64,000 nt of DNA, from contig CH003412.1 of NCBI GenBank assembly GCA_000149265.1, forward strand, positions 99,226 through 163,225, in the 5' to 3' direction. Under the pieces are notes generated by a model. The model had not been told where the DNA came from and searched no databases. It saw only the letters and a program-made list of their open reading frames with translations. Position numbers and translations under genes: made by a program. This DNA comes from Ciona savignyi. Taxonomy: Eukaryota; Chordata; Ascidiacea; Phlebobranchia; Cionidae. Below, piece by piece: positions 1 through 13,600 of the stretch. The stretch's first letter is position 1; every line of letters begins with the position of its first letter.

Positions 1-99
1 TTTAATTGATTTATGTGAAACCGCTATACTGAGACAGCAAAAGTTAAGTGCCTTTTAAAAATGTACCACAGTATATTGATCGGACTTTCTGCCATCCAG

Positions 100-3000
100 G
101 AAATCGGTTCGAAAAGCTCACGTGTACGGCATCACGTTCGGTTTCTCCCAGTGCATCGTGTTCTTCGCATATGCCGCGACCTTTAGATTTGGAGCCTGGC
201 TTGTGGAGGAAAATCTCATGACCTTTAACAATGTTTTTAAGTGAGTACGGCAGTGTTTCTCAACCTTTTTATGCTTGCACCTTCCCAAAGAGGGAACAGA
301 TTGACCTATTTTATTTCTTTTTAGCAATCGTGGTTAGGTCTTTTAAATGACATAGTAAGGGCAAAACAGTGCTCCTAACTTTTGTTTAAAAATTGCGGCC
401 AAATGCTTCTGCGTATTAACATACGTTAAATGGTTCGTAATAAAGCTGGCATTGGTTTTAAACTGAAAATACCTTGTCCCCACACTTTTCAAAGTTATTC
501 AAAAAATTCATGTAGTGTAATTATTAATCAATCCAAAGTTATTACAATGCGTCACAAATTCATAACCGCAAATCGAACCCAATCATCAAAATCTCCTTAT
601 TCTCGCAGGGTCTTGATGGCGGTCATATTCGGGGCGTTCGCAGTGGGTCAGACGAGTTCGTTCGCACCCGACTATGCCGCAGCCAAGATTGCAGCCACAC
701 GCTTGTTCAAACTGCTTGATAAGGTTCCAACCATCGACAGCGAAAATAAATCTGGAGACAAACCGGTACGTGTGAAAATAAGCTTCTGATGAAATCTGTT
801 CTATTTTTTTATTATGCCACATCAAGTATGTTGTAGCTGTGCAAAAAGTTTAGTTAAAACCCGTACATAAGTTAAGTAAGTTACAATACCTAAGCTGTAA
901 CATAAGTTGTGTAATTGTAGCAAGCATACGTATACCTGCAGATTTAATCCTATATTAAGTAATTTTACAAATACGATCAGTGTCCGAAAACCCACGCAAA
1001 ATTGTATTTACCCCAACATAAAGATTAATACTTGTAAGAACCCAACGATTTTTTTGGCAAAGTTGTTTTGTTGATGTAAAAGAGAAACTGTTATTATCTT
1101 TCTGCTTACTTAATTGCCTGTTGACTTTTTTTTAACGATCGTATGATCGTCCGACTGAAAGCGTAAAAGTCGTCTGTTTTTCCAGAAAACCACCGAAGGC
1201 AACGTCGACTTCAACTCCATCAAGTTCTTCTACCCAACTCGACCAGACGTGCAAGTTCTTAAAGGATTAACGAACGCAATCAAACAAGGTCAAACTGTTG
1301 CGTTGGTCGGTCAGAGTGGTTGTGGAAAGTCGACTTGTATCCAACTGCTCGAACGCTTCTATGATCCTGTCGAAGGCACTGTGGTATGTGATATTTAATA
1401 TACATTACCGTAAATGTCAGCAGCAGCCTAAAGTCAACAGTGCCAAAGACGAGAAGTTTATACAATTTGTTCAATATTTTTAATTTGGTTTTGACTGGTG
1501 TTTTATTTGGGTTACACGCATTTATTACTGCCACGATCGCTACAGTTGCTTTATTCCATTGTGAATAATTAAGGTTTATTAGTTTATTTTAACTTCTCTC
1601 TCGGGAAGTTATGAACCTTAGAAGTTCACTGCTGTGCTATTTAAAGTACAAGCTAAAACTTCTGAAGAATGCACAGTTTGCTTTAATGTATATATTGTAC
1701 TAGATCTTTAATGTTTATATTGTATTTGTTATAGATCTTTAACGTTTATATTATTGTATTTCCTGTGCAAAGTAAGAAACTGTTGGGGGTAGAGTAGGGG
1801 CGTGGTTAATTTTTTTAAATTTTCCTACCCATTCACAGAGCTTGGATGGAAAGAACACGCAGGAGCTGCAGATCACGTGGTTGCGTTCGCAGATGGGCAT
1901 CGTATCTCAAGAACCGGTTTTGTTCGACCGTTCGATCGCCGACAACATCCGGTACGGCGACAACTCGCGACACGCTTCGTTGGACGAGGTTATCGCTGCA
2001 GCGAAAAACGCGAACATCCATAATTTCATCGACGGCTTGCCTGACGTGAGTGGACTGTTGTGGTGAAAGCACGGTGCTAATAGGGTCTTTCAGGTTAACT
2101 TGTAAATTGAGTTGTCCGTTAAACAATAACAAAACCAAGTAACGGTTAACCGATTTTTGTGTAACCAAACAAAAAAATCATTTACTGTAAAAAAGTGACT
2201 GGAACGCAGTTAATGAACGTTACTTTTAATTGCTCTTTATTACAAACAATGTAAGTTTGAAAAGATTTTTTTAAATTCGGGTTAGGATTTAATTTCGGTT
2301 TTTCCTTAAATTTAAGAACGAAAATTAAGATCTGTGTATTGGAGACAATTACATCCCATTGCACCTACCTTTTTATTGGGTTCACAAAATACTTTTCAAC
2401 CAGAAATACGAGACGAATGTGGGAGCGAAAGGAGCTCAGTTATCGGGAGGACAAAAGCAGAGAGTTGCAATCGCGCGAGCTCTTCTTAGGAATCCCAAGA
2501 TCCTTCTCCTCGATGAAGCGACGTCTGCTCTCGATGCTGAGAGTGAAAAGGTGACGACTTTGCCTAAAATAATCGTCGCATTTGACTGTGGTGTTAAAGT
2601 CTTTCAGTGAATTAGTATAACCCTTTGTTATTACTGGCGTGGTGTTTTGCTGCAACTGTGTTTTAGTAATTAGCACTGCCCGTTGATGTGGTTGATTAAA
2701 ACTCAGTCTACCAAAGGTTGCGGGATCGAAAGCAACCAGTTTTACAAAAAGAAATAGTTTCTGGATCTTGCAGGATGGTAACCAGAGCTAGTGCAGTGTG
2801 TTGTGTAGATGGAGACGTTCCTTCAGTTATGGAAGAACCCATTAATCGACTGACTATGCTTCAGGCAGTCCACATATAATACTTGCCATCTTTACTTTAT
2901 ACTTGTACATGTCCGGAGATGATATCTGTGCACTTATTCTCGGATTACATACAACAAAAGTTCGTTTAACAGTTCAATCCGTAGAACTAATAATTATTTG

Positions 3001-3213
3001 CGTTTCCAGATCGTGCAAGACGCTCTTGATGCTGCCAGAGCCGGCCGAACTTGCATCGTCATCGCGCACCGTCTCTCGACCGTGAAAAATGCCGACGTCA
3101 TCGCCGTCATCGAAAACGGCGTCGTCGTCGAAACCGGCACCCACAACGAGCTACTCGCCATCAAAGGCTCTTACTTCAGTCTTGTCAACGCCCAGCTTCA
3201 TAAGAAGTCTTAG
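100..3213 (+). CDS. ABC transporter, P-glycoprotein type (ABCB1/4/11-like), 3' part
   Basis: Six exons, 100-240, 609-765, 1186-1383, 1839-2045, 2404-2550 and 3010-3213 (stop TAG 3211-3213), join in frame to give the last 350 residues of a multidrug-resistance type ABC exporter. The 5' part lies left of the window. The first two exons hold the end of the second transmembrane domain ([33 protein letters not shown]). The rest is a complete nucleotide-binding domain: Walker [11 protein letters not shown]-loop VSQEPVLF, signature QLSGGQKQR, Walker [13 protein letters not shown] and H-loop IAHRLSTV, all intact. The family uses ATP to export hydrophobic compounds or bile salts across the plasma membrane. 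The sequence shares traits with both ABCB1 and ABCB11 ([16 protein letters not shown]), so I give no orthologue symbol. An AATAAA follows the stop at 3235. Family certain; subfamily and substrate inferred. Confidence 0.93.
2760..2880 (-). repeat. tRNA-headed composite SINE, fragment
   Basis: Decayed middle part of the SINE family (CAGTGTGTTGTGTA, GGAGACGTTCCTTCAG, AACCCATTAAT) in an ABC gene intron. Confidence 0.6.
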
Positions 3214-4671
3214 TTGAGTGAATATCCGACGGGAAATAAACAAAATAAATCCGTAAATAACGCACAAACTCTCCTGGCACGCACAATAACATATTAACGC
3301 CAACCTTTATTAATCCTGACTGGAATCGGATATTTGCTTTAAAAAGTGACCATAAAACGACCATTTCACTGTAAGAGGAAACGCTAGAAAACTAAAACTT
3401 TAGGACCATTGTTTACCATGTTTTTGCACTGGATTCTGCTTTGGGAATATTAGAGAATGACATTGAACACGTGATGTATTAAAGGACCAATTTCTGTAGA
3501 TATAATTGTTTAGATGACGCAATATTCTCCCGCTCTTGTAGCGACTCGTAGAAACACAAGTGTTTTAGTTCTGTAATCGTGCAAACAATTGTGTAAATCA
3601 ATTTTCATTAAAACCTCACGCGCCTCCTTTTTTAAACCAATTTCTGGTTAAATCTTCGTTACTTTACAGTACAGTGCATAGAAACATATTCGTATTGTTC
3701 ACCAAATTTCGTTATTGCACAGGTTTGAATACACAAAAGTGAGCACCAATTTTTTTTAGAAAAATCAAAAAGTTTCTTTTTTAGTAAAATCAAAAGTTTT
3801 GTATCATTTTCCATTCGTTATTTGATGATTTGCCTATTTGATCTGTTCTTTATTGAGACTTCATCACGACCTTTTTGTGTATGCTTCAGTATTTTGTACA
3901 TAATAAAGAGAAAAAACAAAAGTTCCTGATTTTTAGCTTCGAAGCACGGTTGTGTGTTCGACCACGAACTGAGCATTGAGGATTCGTGCGCTAGACCTTC
4001 CGTAATTCTCGTGTTTATAATTAACTTTTGGGCTTCAGATGACCACATAAGCCCACAAGCCTTTCTTCATCTGTTCGCTAGCTTATCTCTAATAAACCGG
4101 TCGCTAGTTAACCGATTGTGTCCTTAGACAATGTACTAAACGGACTTTGCCTTGTACCAGTGTAATATTCTAGCAAATTAAAAAACTGTGAAAATAAGAC
4201 ACACGATACAATAGCTCCGCTAACCCGACGGTGGAGGTGAGGTATTCTAACGATTGACGTCACTTGCGTGTTCCCATTTACGAGGATAAATATGAATATC
4301 CTATCCGCGTAGCTTATAGTTCAATTTTGGCTCCATTGATTTCGATAAATAAGGCAACTTTAGATTTGTGTTATAGCCAGACTGACCGTATAATACTAAT
4401 ATATATTTATACTAATTTAAATTATTTTTATATAATTATTTCTGTATATATATTATTATCTTCTATATCTATAACTTTCGGTGCCTTTAAGCAGTACTCC
4501 CCGAAAAGAGATTATTTAAAAATACCGACATATAGTGGTACAAAGCGAAATACAAATATTCCCATGACAACATTCCACTCGATTCTTGTCGACCGGTTCT
4601 CTCAAAGCTTGCATTAAAAAATTACGATTTTAACTGAAATTAGGTTTGATTGACGACCACTGCCCGTAAAA
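3214..4671 (+). other. ABC gene 3' UTR and spacer to GAS8
   Basis: AATAAA motifs at about 3235 and 3243 directly follow the ABC stop and are the likely polyadenylation signals. No coding exon is seen in the rest. It holds a plus-strand SINE copy at about 4090-4312 and then AT-rich sequence up to the GAS8 ATG. The promoter of GAS8 must lie here, but no TATA box or other clear element stands out. Confidence 0.5.
4090..4312 (+). repeat. tRNA-headed composite SINE
   Basis: Contains the family blocks GGTCGCTAGTTAACCG, CGGACTTTGCCT, CAATAGCTCCG..AACCCGACGGTGG and the tail GAATATCCTATCC. Confidence 0.75.
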
Positions 4672-7600
4672 ATGGTAAGTAGTTGAGTGTTTATATATAT
4701 ATGTGTGTGTAAATAATCTGGCCTGAAAACGGCAAAAACTTTTCTAGAGAGCTTATACCAAGGCATCGCTTAACTTTACTGTGGTCTACACTCCAGAAGA
4801 AATATATTAAAAAAAACAGTTACAATTTTTTATATATATCCTTACCCATGTAGCCAGGCTATTCTGTAGACAAAGCATTTTAAAAATTATTTAAAACATA
4901 GGCTGTTAGAAAGCGCACATATGCGAGATTTAGCTAAAAATTGTTTGTTTTAATTTTTCACATTTAAATATCTATAAAAGTCTACTATTCCATTATAACT
5001 TACTCTATATGTTAAAACTGTGGTCTAAATGTACAAAATCTTACTGAGAAGTGTCATACGGCAATAAAAAATGCATATTTTTTAATGACACAGACGAAGT
5101 AAAGCGCTGGTTTCCTTACTCTTGGCGGTTTAAATGTTTGGTTGGGTTTAAGTTTAGTATAAATTTCTGTTATACCATATGTCAGTAATGCTTCCTTTCA
5201 AAAATCAGTCTGCAGACTAATACTTGGATGGTTTGTTTATCAACTATTTTCTGTGGACTACAGGTTTGTGTATAATAAATCAGTATAGCTAGCAACTCAA
5301 TAGGTGAAAGGAAATGTAAAATTGATAAGTTGGTGTTAGACTATATTAACAATTACGATTTCTCGAGTTTAGAAAAATACTGTTTTATCTGATTCTCAAA
5401 TTATTTTGTCCACTGACAAAAATCCGCTTTTTATGTGCTACTGTGTCATACTCATGCAACACAATAGACTTAGCAGACTTTGCCTGAACTAATTGGAATG
5501 ATGGGTTCTACCAAGTTTAAGGAACATCTTTTCCCACTCACGGGGATAAACATGAATGTTCCATCGTAGTACCAGTATTAGAACAACTAACACCATCAAT
5601 GTTTTCCCCACCAGCCACCCAAGAAGGGAAAGGGAAAGAAAGGCAAGAAGGGAAAGAAGAAGTCGGCCAAACCTAAGACACCGACCGTTGTTGATGGGGT
5701 CACCACAGAGGACATGAAGCCAGAGGAGGTTTCAAATTGATAAGTTTTATTTTTATGTAAAAAAGGAATAAGTTTGTTAGGAATTTTTTAATAAAATTAA
5801 AAGCAGTATTGTAGTAAAATTATAATTCAGAGTTCACCCTGATAAAGGCGTAATTTTTTATAAATTTTATAAATTTACTCACTCATACAGCATCGTAAGT
5901 GACAGAACACAACATTTATCCCATGTAAACTACTAATATCTGTAATAAAATCTAATTAGATACCGATACTGGTAAACTATGTTAGATTGTGTTCATAAAT
6001 TAACAAAAAAAACTGCTTTTCATCATCTGTCCAACTGCTCATTATTTCAGTCACACCCCTTGTTGCACAAATCCAATTAGTCTTGTTAACCAGTAACGTA
6101 CATCTCCAGCTTTTTGATTAATGGGCCGGATATATGGGCTTGTAAAATATCATAAATAACTGAATCCACTAATAAATAACCGAATCCACCAACTCCACAG
6201 CTGGTGGAGCATATTGGACGACTCAGAGAGGAACTCGACCGTGAGCGGGAGGAAAGAAATTATTTCCAACTTGAAAGGGACAAGGTAAGCAAGCATGACA
6301 AAATATATTTATATATAATCTATAGCTATGCATGTTTTGTGTGGCTATGTGACATAATGGATGAGTGCAGTTGTCACACTTGAAAAGAACATGTGTCGGT
6401 AACATTTTGCTCGTTTTTAAATAATATCATAATGAAAGCAACTTGCTGTAACAACTATTGGTATGCGTGACTTGCATATGCTTTATGAGACTGTAAATCT
6501 ACTTTTGATTGTTCAATTCATGCTATGTAGTGCCATGAAAAACATTTTCCGGGGTTGCCGACCCCTGGTATAGAAGTTTTGTTCAGTCACCCAACCTGCT
6601 TTGAAACTCTGTTAATCCAATCCAGTGAAATTAAATCGGTCACACAAATTGATAACAAAAATCGCCTATTCTGGAAACCTGACTGTGGTTTATTTGACGA
6701 TTTACCAGTTTCTGGCTGTCACCATAGTCAGTCATCTTATACATGAGATTCTTATTTTCCTAATGAAATTTAAATAGATTATGCAAACCTGTCAGTTTGG
6801 AAATATATTGTGCACTACGACCAGGCAGTTTTTTAATGTCAACTTAAGTACCATTGAATGATTGTGTTTCCATAAATCCCATAAATTTAAAAATTTACAA
6901 TAGACTTGCTGCTGCATAATAAACCAACCCACATTGTTTCTTTACTAGAGCCATTTTTATTACACATAGAGTGTTTTACAATAGGTTTAATTTTACACAA
7001 AACAGATAAATCGGGATTACTGGTTAGTAAATGAAATGTTATTTTAAACATGACTATAATTTTAACAACAATTTAATCCTGTTGCATGTTTCCAGCATTG
7101 ATTAATTGTTATTCAACAATGAATCAGTTTTGTTTAGGAATATTTCATGGATATTAATCCGCTAATAACTAAGTTGGCCGCCACAACTAAGAGTTATTTA
7201 TCATGGCCACTGTTGTGTATATTTAAACCTCTGAGGTAATTCTGTTTTTTTTTTCTTGCTACTTTGTTTTATGATATGTGATAAGATAGTCATGTTTATT
7301 CCTATAAATGGAAAAACCAGGGGGGTTAACACATAAGCAATTTTTAGATCACCTTGCACCCACCGTCAGGTTACCTTAACTATTGCAATAAATAAAGCAA
7401 AATAACCTGAACTTTCCAGGTGAACACGTTCTGGGAGATCACGAAGAAGCAGCTCGATGAGAAGAAAGCTGAGCTCCGGAACAAGGATCGAGAGATGGAG
7501 GATGCAGAGGAGCGACATCAGATCGAGATCAAAGTTTGTCTTCTTTATATCTTTATTCCTTTTTTTTGCTTTTTAAAAATGATTGTATGTAGGTCGTCTT

Positions 7601-10600
7601 TACATATTCACCCTTTTTTCCTGTTTTTTATTTGCTTATGTTAGACCATTTAAAAAATTATTGTTTCGAATTATTTACAAGGGTATAAATTTATATTCAG
7701 TGAGTGTTCTGATAGAAAATCATCTTTTGCCATTTTCAGTAAAAAAAGAGGCAAATGCGTTCTTGTTTATAGTCGTAAAATACTAGGTGAAAAAGACTCT
7801 ATTCTTCTGTTTTGCCTGGTGTAATTTTCTGGTGCAATTAAACTAACAAAAAATAATCCAAGCACAACTGACTCAGCTTCAGTGTACTAAGGGCTTTATT
7901 TACAACAATTGTGAATTTCCTTTCCCTCCAAGGTTTACAAGCAAAAGGTGAAGCATCTACTCTACGAGCACCAGAACAACATTTCTGAGCTCAAAACAGA
8001 GTCATCTATCGCCCTCAAGAGGGCACAAGAGGACCACAGACTCCAGGAGTCAGAGCTGAGGAAGGATAAGCGATCACTTAAAGTCGGACTGAAGGAGCAG
8101 GAGCTTGCTCATGAGGATGCCGACAAGGATCTGAGGATGGTAAGTTCATCAATATCACTTTCTCAGATACGAAGGCGGACAATTGTGTTAAAGCATGCTG
8201 CGATTGTGATTCTCACTGATTAGTTTGGTGGGTTATTGCAGCGCTTTCAAACCGAAGGGTTGCAGTTCCTAAACTGGTCGCTACCTAGTCGGCTGTGTTC
8301 TTTTGGTAAGGTACTTAAAAGACATTGCCTAAACCTGGTGGAATAATGGGTTCTACCAAATAAACAGAAGTCTAAATCATTGACAACACACTGCAATAGC
8401 ACGGTTAACTCGACGGTTTTCCCATTCATGAGGTTAAACATAAATATCCTATTGTGTGTTTACGTCAAAAAAATATTTTTAGTTTTGTTATTTTTTAGTT
8501 TGTTAGAACAATGTGTTACAATTGGCAATGCAAGAGTTAGAAATGTCTTTATGTGACCCAGTTTTAATTTTTTAAATATCTAAAATTAAGAATTTCGAAT
8601 ATATAATTTCTAACTGCTGTGAAATATAGTTGAAAAGTGTACAAAACATCATGTGTATTTTAGTATTTGATGATTTAATTTTAATTAGGCTATAATCATT
8701 ATCACTTTAAACTAAAAATTGGATTCTATCATTTATTTCTACTATTGAATTAAAATTAAATAAATAAATCTCACTTTGTTCACTTGATTTGGAATTAGTG
8801 GAATAAAAAAACAACTTCTTATCGAATCGCTATTAAATTTTGATACTGAAGACATTCCTAGCTACTTCTAACCTCAAGGTATACTTGCACCAGTGAAAAA
8901 ATGAAATCAAAATCTAAGCAATTTATTAAAATCTTTGGTTATTTGTCACATATAGTTCCAGGGCTAATACTTCGTACAGTAAGGGAANNNNNNNNNNNNN
9001 NNNNNNNNNNNNNNNNNNNNNNNNNNNNNNNNNNNNNNNNNNNNNNNNNNNNNNNNNNNNNNNNNNNNNNNNNNNNNNNNNNNNNNNAAAATCTTTTTTC
9101 TTAATGGGAGTTTTTTTGATTCTTAAAAAAAAAATTCTTAAATTCTAAGATAACAACAAAATTATGCTTTTTAACCAAAATAATTTTTAACCATATACCC
9201 ATGGCTATAGTGTGTCGTCAAACAAAGCATATTATATATATTTGCACTAAACCAGAGGATTCTGGTGGGTAGTACAAAATTTTAAGCAATGTTTTTACGA
9301 GTTTCTAACAGTTTTGCCAACTGGACACGAGTTGCCCAGTGATAGTAATATTTCAGCAAATTATTCAAGTTGATTGCCCAAACCTAATTCTTTCTAGTTT
9401 TACAAAAATGAAAAAAATTATTTAGGGTTTGCTACACCTGTGTCAGCCACTGGTTTGGACCATTTCGCCATAAAATATACAATATATTGCCTGCTGTTAT
9501 AAAAAGTAGAGTAATTTTTACTGGTTAGGAAGATAAAATTGTCAATGCAACTTCCTGCTTGGCCAGGTTTCAAACGACACATCCATTTTTCCAGAGATCG
9601 AATCCAAGTATGAGAAGAAGATGCGAGTCCTCCGAGATGAACTGGAGCTCCGGAGGAAGACAGAGATTCACGAGATCGAGGAGAGAAAGAACGGACAGAT
9701 CAACGCGCTGATGAAGAACCATGAGAAGGCATTCTCAGACATCAAGAACTATTACAACGACATCACCCTTAATAATCTTGCTCTCATCAATTCGCTCAAG
9801 GTATGTGAAATTTTAAGTTTCAACAAAGTTGGATTAAATCGCAAGGTTTTGAGTTCTGTACCCACATCAGTTACTACTTAAACTCGTTGTTAAATAATGA
9901 TTGCAACCAAGTCGTATTAAAAAGTCTTTAGATTACAGTTGCAGTGTATAGGTGTTGATTTTTCATTCTTCTTTATGTGTGTGAAAAATGCAGTGACATT
10001 ACTTAATTGCAACAAGTTTTAAATAAGCCAAAATTTAGCGGAATCGGAACATTTGCTAAGTTGAACTACACTTTTGGTCCTGTAAATTTATCCTTCTGTT
10101 GTTTATATCCTTAAAGGCACTTTTTAACCTTTGGGTAAAAAGTATAGTTTATTTTGTATGATGCAATCCCTTCCCATGTCCTTAAAAATGTAAGTAGGAA
10201 CACCTGGGGATACATAAATGTCCGCATAACATTGTGGTTTTTCCTACTTTTGTTACTCTTTGGTATGTAAGTAATAACACAGTATAATTTGGGTTTATGT
10301 CGACCGAACGGTAGTTTGCGGTAGGTACCAATAAGTAGTTATGTTAATAAGTAATTGAGTGAAAACACTGTCTAATTTGCTCCTCGACATCGCAGGAGCA
10401 AATCGAGGAAATGAAGAAGAAAGAAGAACGGATGGAGAAGGAAATGGGAGAGATCCAGCTGCAGAACCGGAGGTTGATTGAGCCGCTGCAGAAAGCGAGA
10501 GAGGAGGTTGATAATCTTCGGAAGCAGCTCACCAATTATACCAAGGATAAGGCGTCGCTTGCTGTAAGTTTGTTGGAATTGCTAAAAAATTTGGATTGAC

Positions 10601-13600
10601 TAACGCTTGACCAGGGGCGTTGACTCAAGGCTAGAAGGTGCATTGCTACTATCATGTTGTGGTATATGGAGTGTTGATTTTTAAGATTTTGATGAACAGT
10701 GCTCGTTGGCATGTAGGGCGATTCTATGTGACATAACAATTAACTCTGATTTACACTGAACACTTAACGGCCCATGCAACACTTTCTTCTTGGCTGCAAT
10801 TGTCATGATTCGGCACTCTGAAAGTTACAATAAACAAAACATAATTTTGTGGGTGCTGGCAGTGCCGGGGTTCCGTGCGTACCTATGGTGCCGGGGCTGC
10901 CGGGAGTGCAAGAGGTGCCGAGGGTATGATTTGCAGTTTTCCACCTCCGCAACCACCTACTTCACGCTTTGGTCCATAATGACTTATTCCAATTGACCAT
11001 TATTGCTTTCCTTTCAGTATATTTGATGTCTGTTTTGACTACGGTCGATAATCCTTATGCAATATGAGAAAACCGCATCACTGGAGTAATTGTTTAAATC
11101 ATGTGTTATTCGATATGGCGTTTTTATCAACTCTACTTTTTTATGTAATCTATACCACCATGTAATCAAATTTTTTTGTTACTTTTTATAAATACTTTGA
11201 TGATTTATAAATTAAGTGATTTTGTAAAAACTTTGTTGATTTTGTAAAAACTTTGTTGATTTTGTATAAATTTTGTTGATTTTGTATAAATTAATAAATT
11301 AATAAACTCCCCAGAGTTCCAAGGCTAGATTGAAGGTCCTCGACAAAGAGAAGAAGAGTTTGGAATGGGAGCACGAGGTGTTGGAGCAGAGGTTTGAAAA
11401 GGTTGGTCCAGTAACTGAAGGACAAAAAAAAATTAAAAAAATAGGTTCTTTCTGACCAGACAGGCGTATTATAAAATGCTTTTCCCTCAATCTGAGCAAC
11501 AGACATGTGTCCCTAAACAATTATAGTTAAAAAGTTATCTGTTGAGTAATAACCACTTTTAATCCATCTTTAATGTCTAAATCATATCATGAATGCAAGT
11601 TTCCAATTGGGCATTACTAAGATAGAATCTGCTTCATTAAGATAATCTGAGTGCTAGTCAGTTGTTTCTGTGGACAAAGTGCTTAGCGGACTTTATCTAA
11701 ACTGTGTTGTTTAAGGAGGTTTAACTTTAACAGTTGGAATGTATCAAATATTTACAACGCACTGCAATATTCTGACAGTGGTCGCAAGGTATTTTGACGA
11801 TTACCTCGACTTTAATCGTAAAGATGTAGGATAGGATATTCAAGTTTATCCCCGTGAATGGGAAAACCAAGGTGGTTAACACACGGGCAATCGTCAGATC
11901 ACCTCGAACCCAATTTCAGGTTACCGAAGCTATTACCATATTTTGTGTATGATTAAGCCACTTCTTCAATTTGGTAGAACCCAATAATTCGCTGGGATCA
12001 GGCAATGTTCATTAAGTGCCTTGCCTAAGAACACAACCGCCCAGCTAGCGAACAGTTTCGAACCTGCAACATTTCGGTTAAAAGGGGATCTCTCTTTTGC
12101 TAAAGAACTGATATCTTGATCCCAGACGCAAGCTGAGAGAGACGAACTCTATCGGAAGTTCGTGAAGGCGATCCACGAGGTGCAGCAGAAGAGCAACTTC
12201 AAGAACCTGCTTCTCGAGAAGAAGCTCTCTGCTCTTGCCGACTCCTTGGAGAAGAAGGAGGCGCAGCTCAACGAGGTTCTCTCTGCGTCCAATCTCGATC
12301 CAACTGCGCTGACGGTGGTCACGAGGAAGTTAGAGGTAGGTGATTTGCTCTATTTGGAACTGAATCTTTTTAAAGGGGTGTTTACCTTGTGAAAATGGGG
12401 TTTAACCATGCTGATATTGAACTTCAATCAATATGAACTGTGGATTGTTGTTCATCAATCGAATTTTGCTTCACTTTAAGCTTGCAGGTTAACTACTGCA
12501 CAAAATAAATTCTGGTTTTGGGAAATTTTTTTGGTTATTTTTTTATAACAAAAGCAGCAATGTAAAGATATACTCAAAACGTGGAAAACTTAGATATAGG
12601 TAATAATAACTAGAAATCAAACAAGCAAGCCAGATCATTTTAAATCGGTTTCAGTAGCGTTGTTAGGAATACTTGTATATTACTAAAAGATGAAATAATC
12701 GGAATTACACAAATTTAATACAAAGATAGTTAAACTTGTTAACCACAACACCATTATGTGGTTTTGTGATTAGTGACAATTTCTGCATTCACATAGTTTT
12801 AAACTCAACGCCGTTAAAGTGGATAATGAATTAATATGAATTTTCGTATTTTAGCATTGCCCCCAAAAAATTTATCGAAAATGTTTTTGTTTGTTTATAT
12901 GTTAGTATCTCCGATGAATAGAGTTTCAAAAATGTCTTGGTACAACTAACGCGGTAGTCAAAACAGTTATCGTGTTCAAGTCTTTTTTTGTGGCCGTGTG
13001 TTGGCGCTAGTGAGGCGCCTTAGGAGATTTGTGCCAACACTGAACATTTGCGGACACCACTAAGGAAAGAAAAGATGAAGGATAACAATTGCTTACTAAA
13101 CTATGTAAACTACATCTAATCCTGCCCTAACACGTATATTAACCCCAGAACCAACGCTATTTTTAAACCCAGTCCTAAAACTAATCCTAACGCCGTAATC
13201 GTCATTTTAGTGTGCAGTTTCTCTCCTTTCCCATTCCCCTTTTTTTAGTTAGCCCACCTAAAATAACATTCAATTACTAAAATACTCCAACTGTAACTAT
13301 TTTTGTCCGTCAAAATGTTTTTTTTACGATGACGAAAGTTCACTAAAATAAATACGCATCACGCACCTTCTATCATATGCTCGCTCCACGTCTTGTTTAC
13401 CTTCCGCGCGGAGAAGTTCTTCAATCGACAGCCGCATGTCCACACAAGACCTGGTACAGACTCCCGCGTGTTACTTAGACAAACACGCCATGTTTTTGCC
13501 GCTGTCAAGTCGCGCATTGTGATTGGTGCGCCATCGTGTTGTGCTGTTAGGGAGTCGTGACTCACGTGCTCCTATGTTTGCACTTCCTAGCAGCCTAGCA

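Noticed and set aside
3214-4671. Operon linking ABC and GAS8
   Set aside because: The spacing is about 1.5 kb with an ordinary poly-A signal and a SINE in between; Ciona operon genes are usually almost adjacent.
13359-13565. 68-codon minus-strand frame
   Set aside because: Lies in a GC-rich island where stops are rarer; no splice-phase partner and no recognised family.
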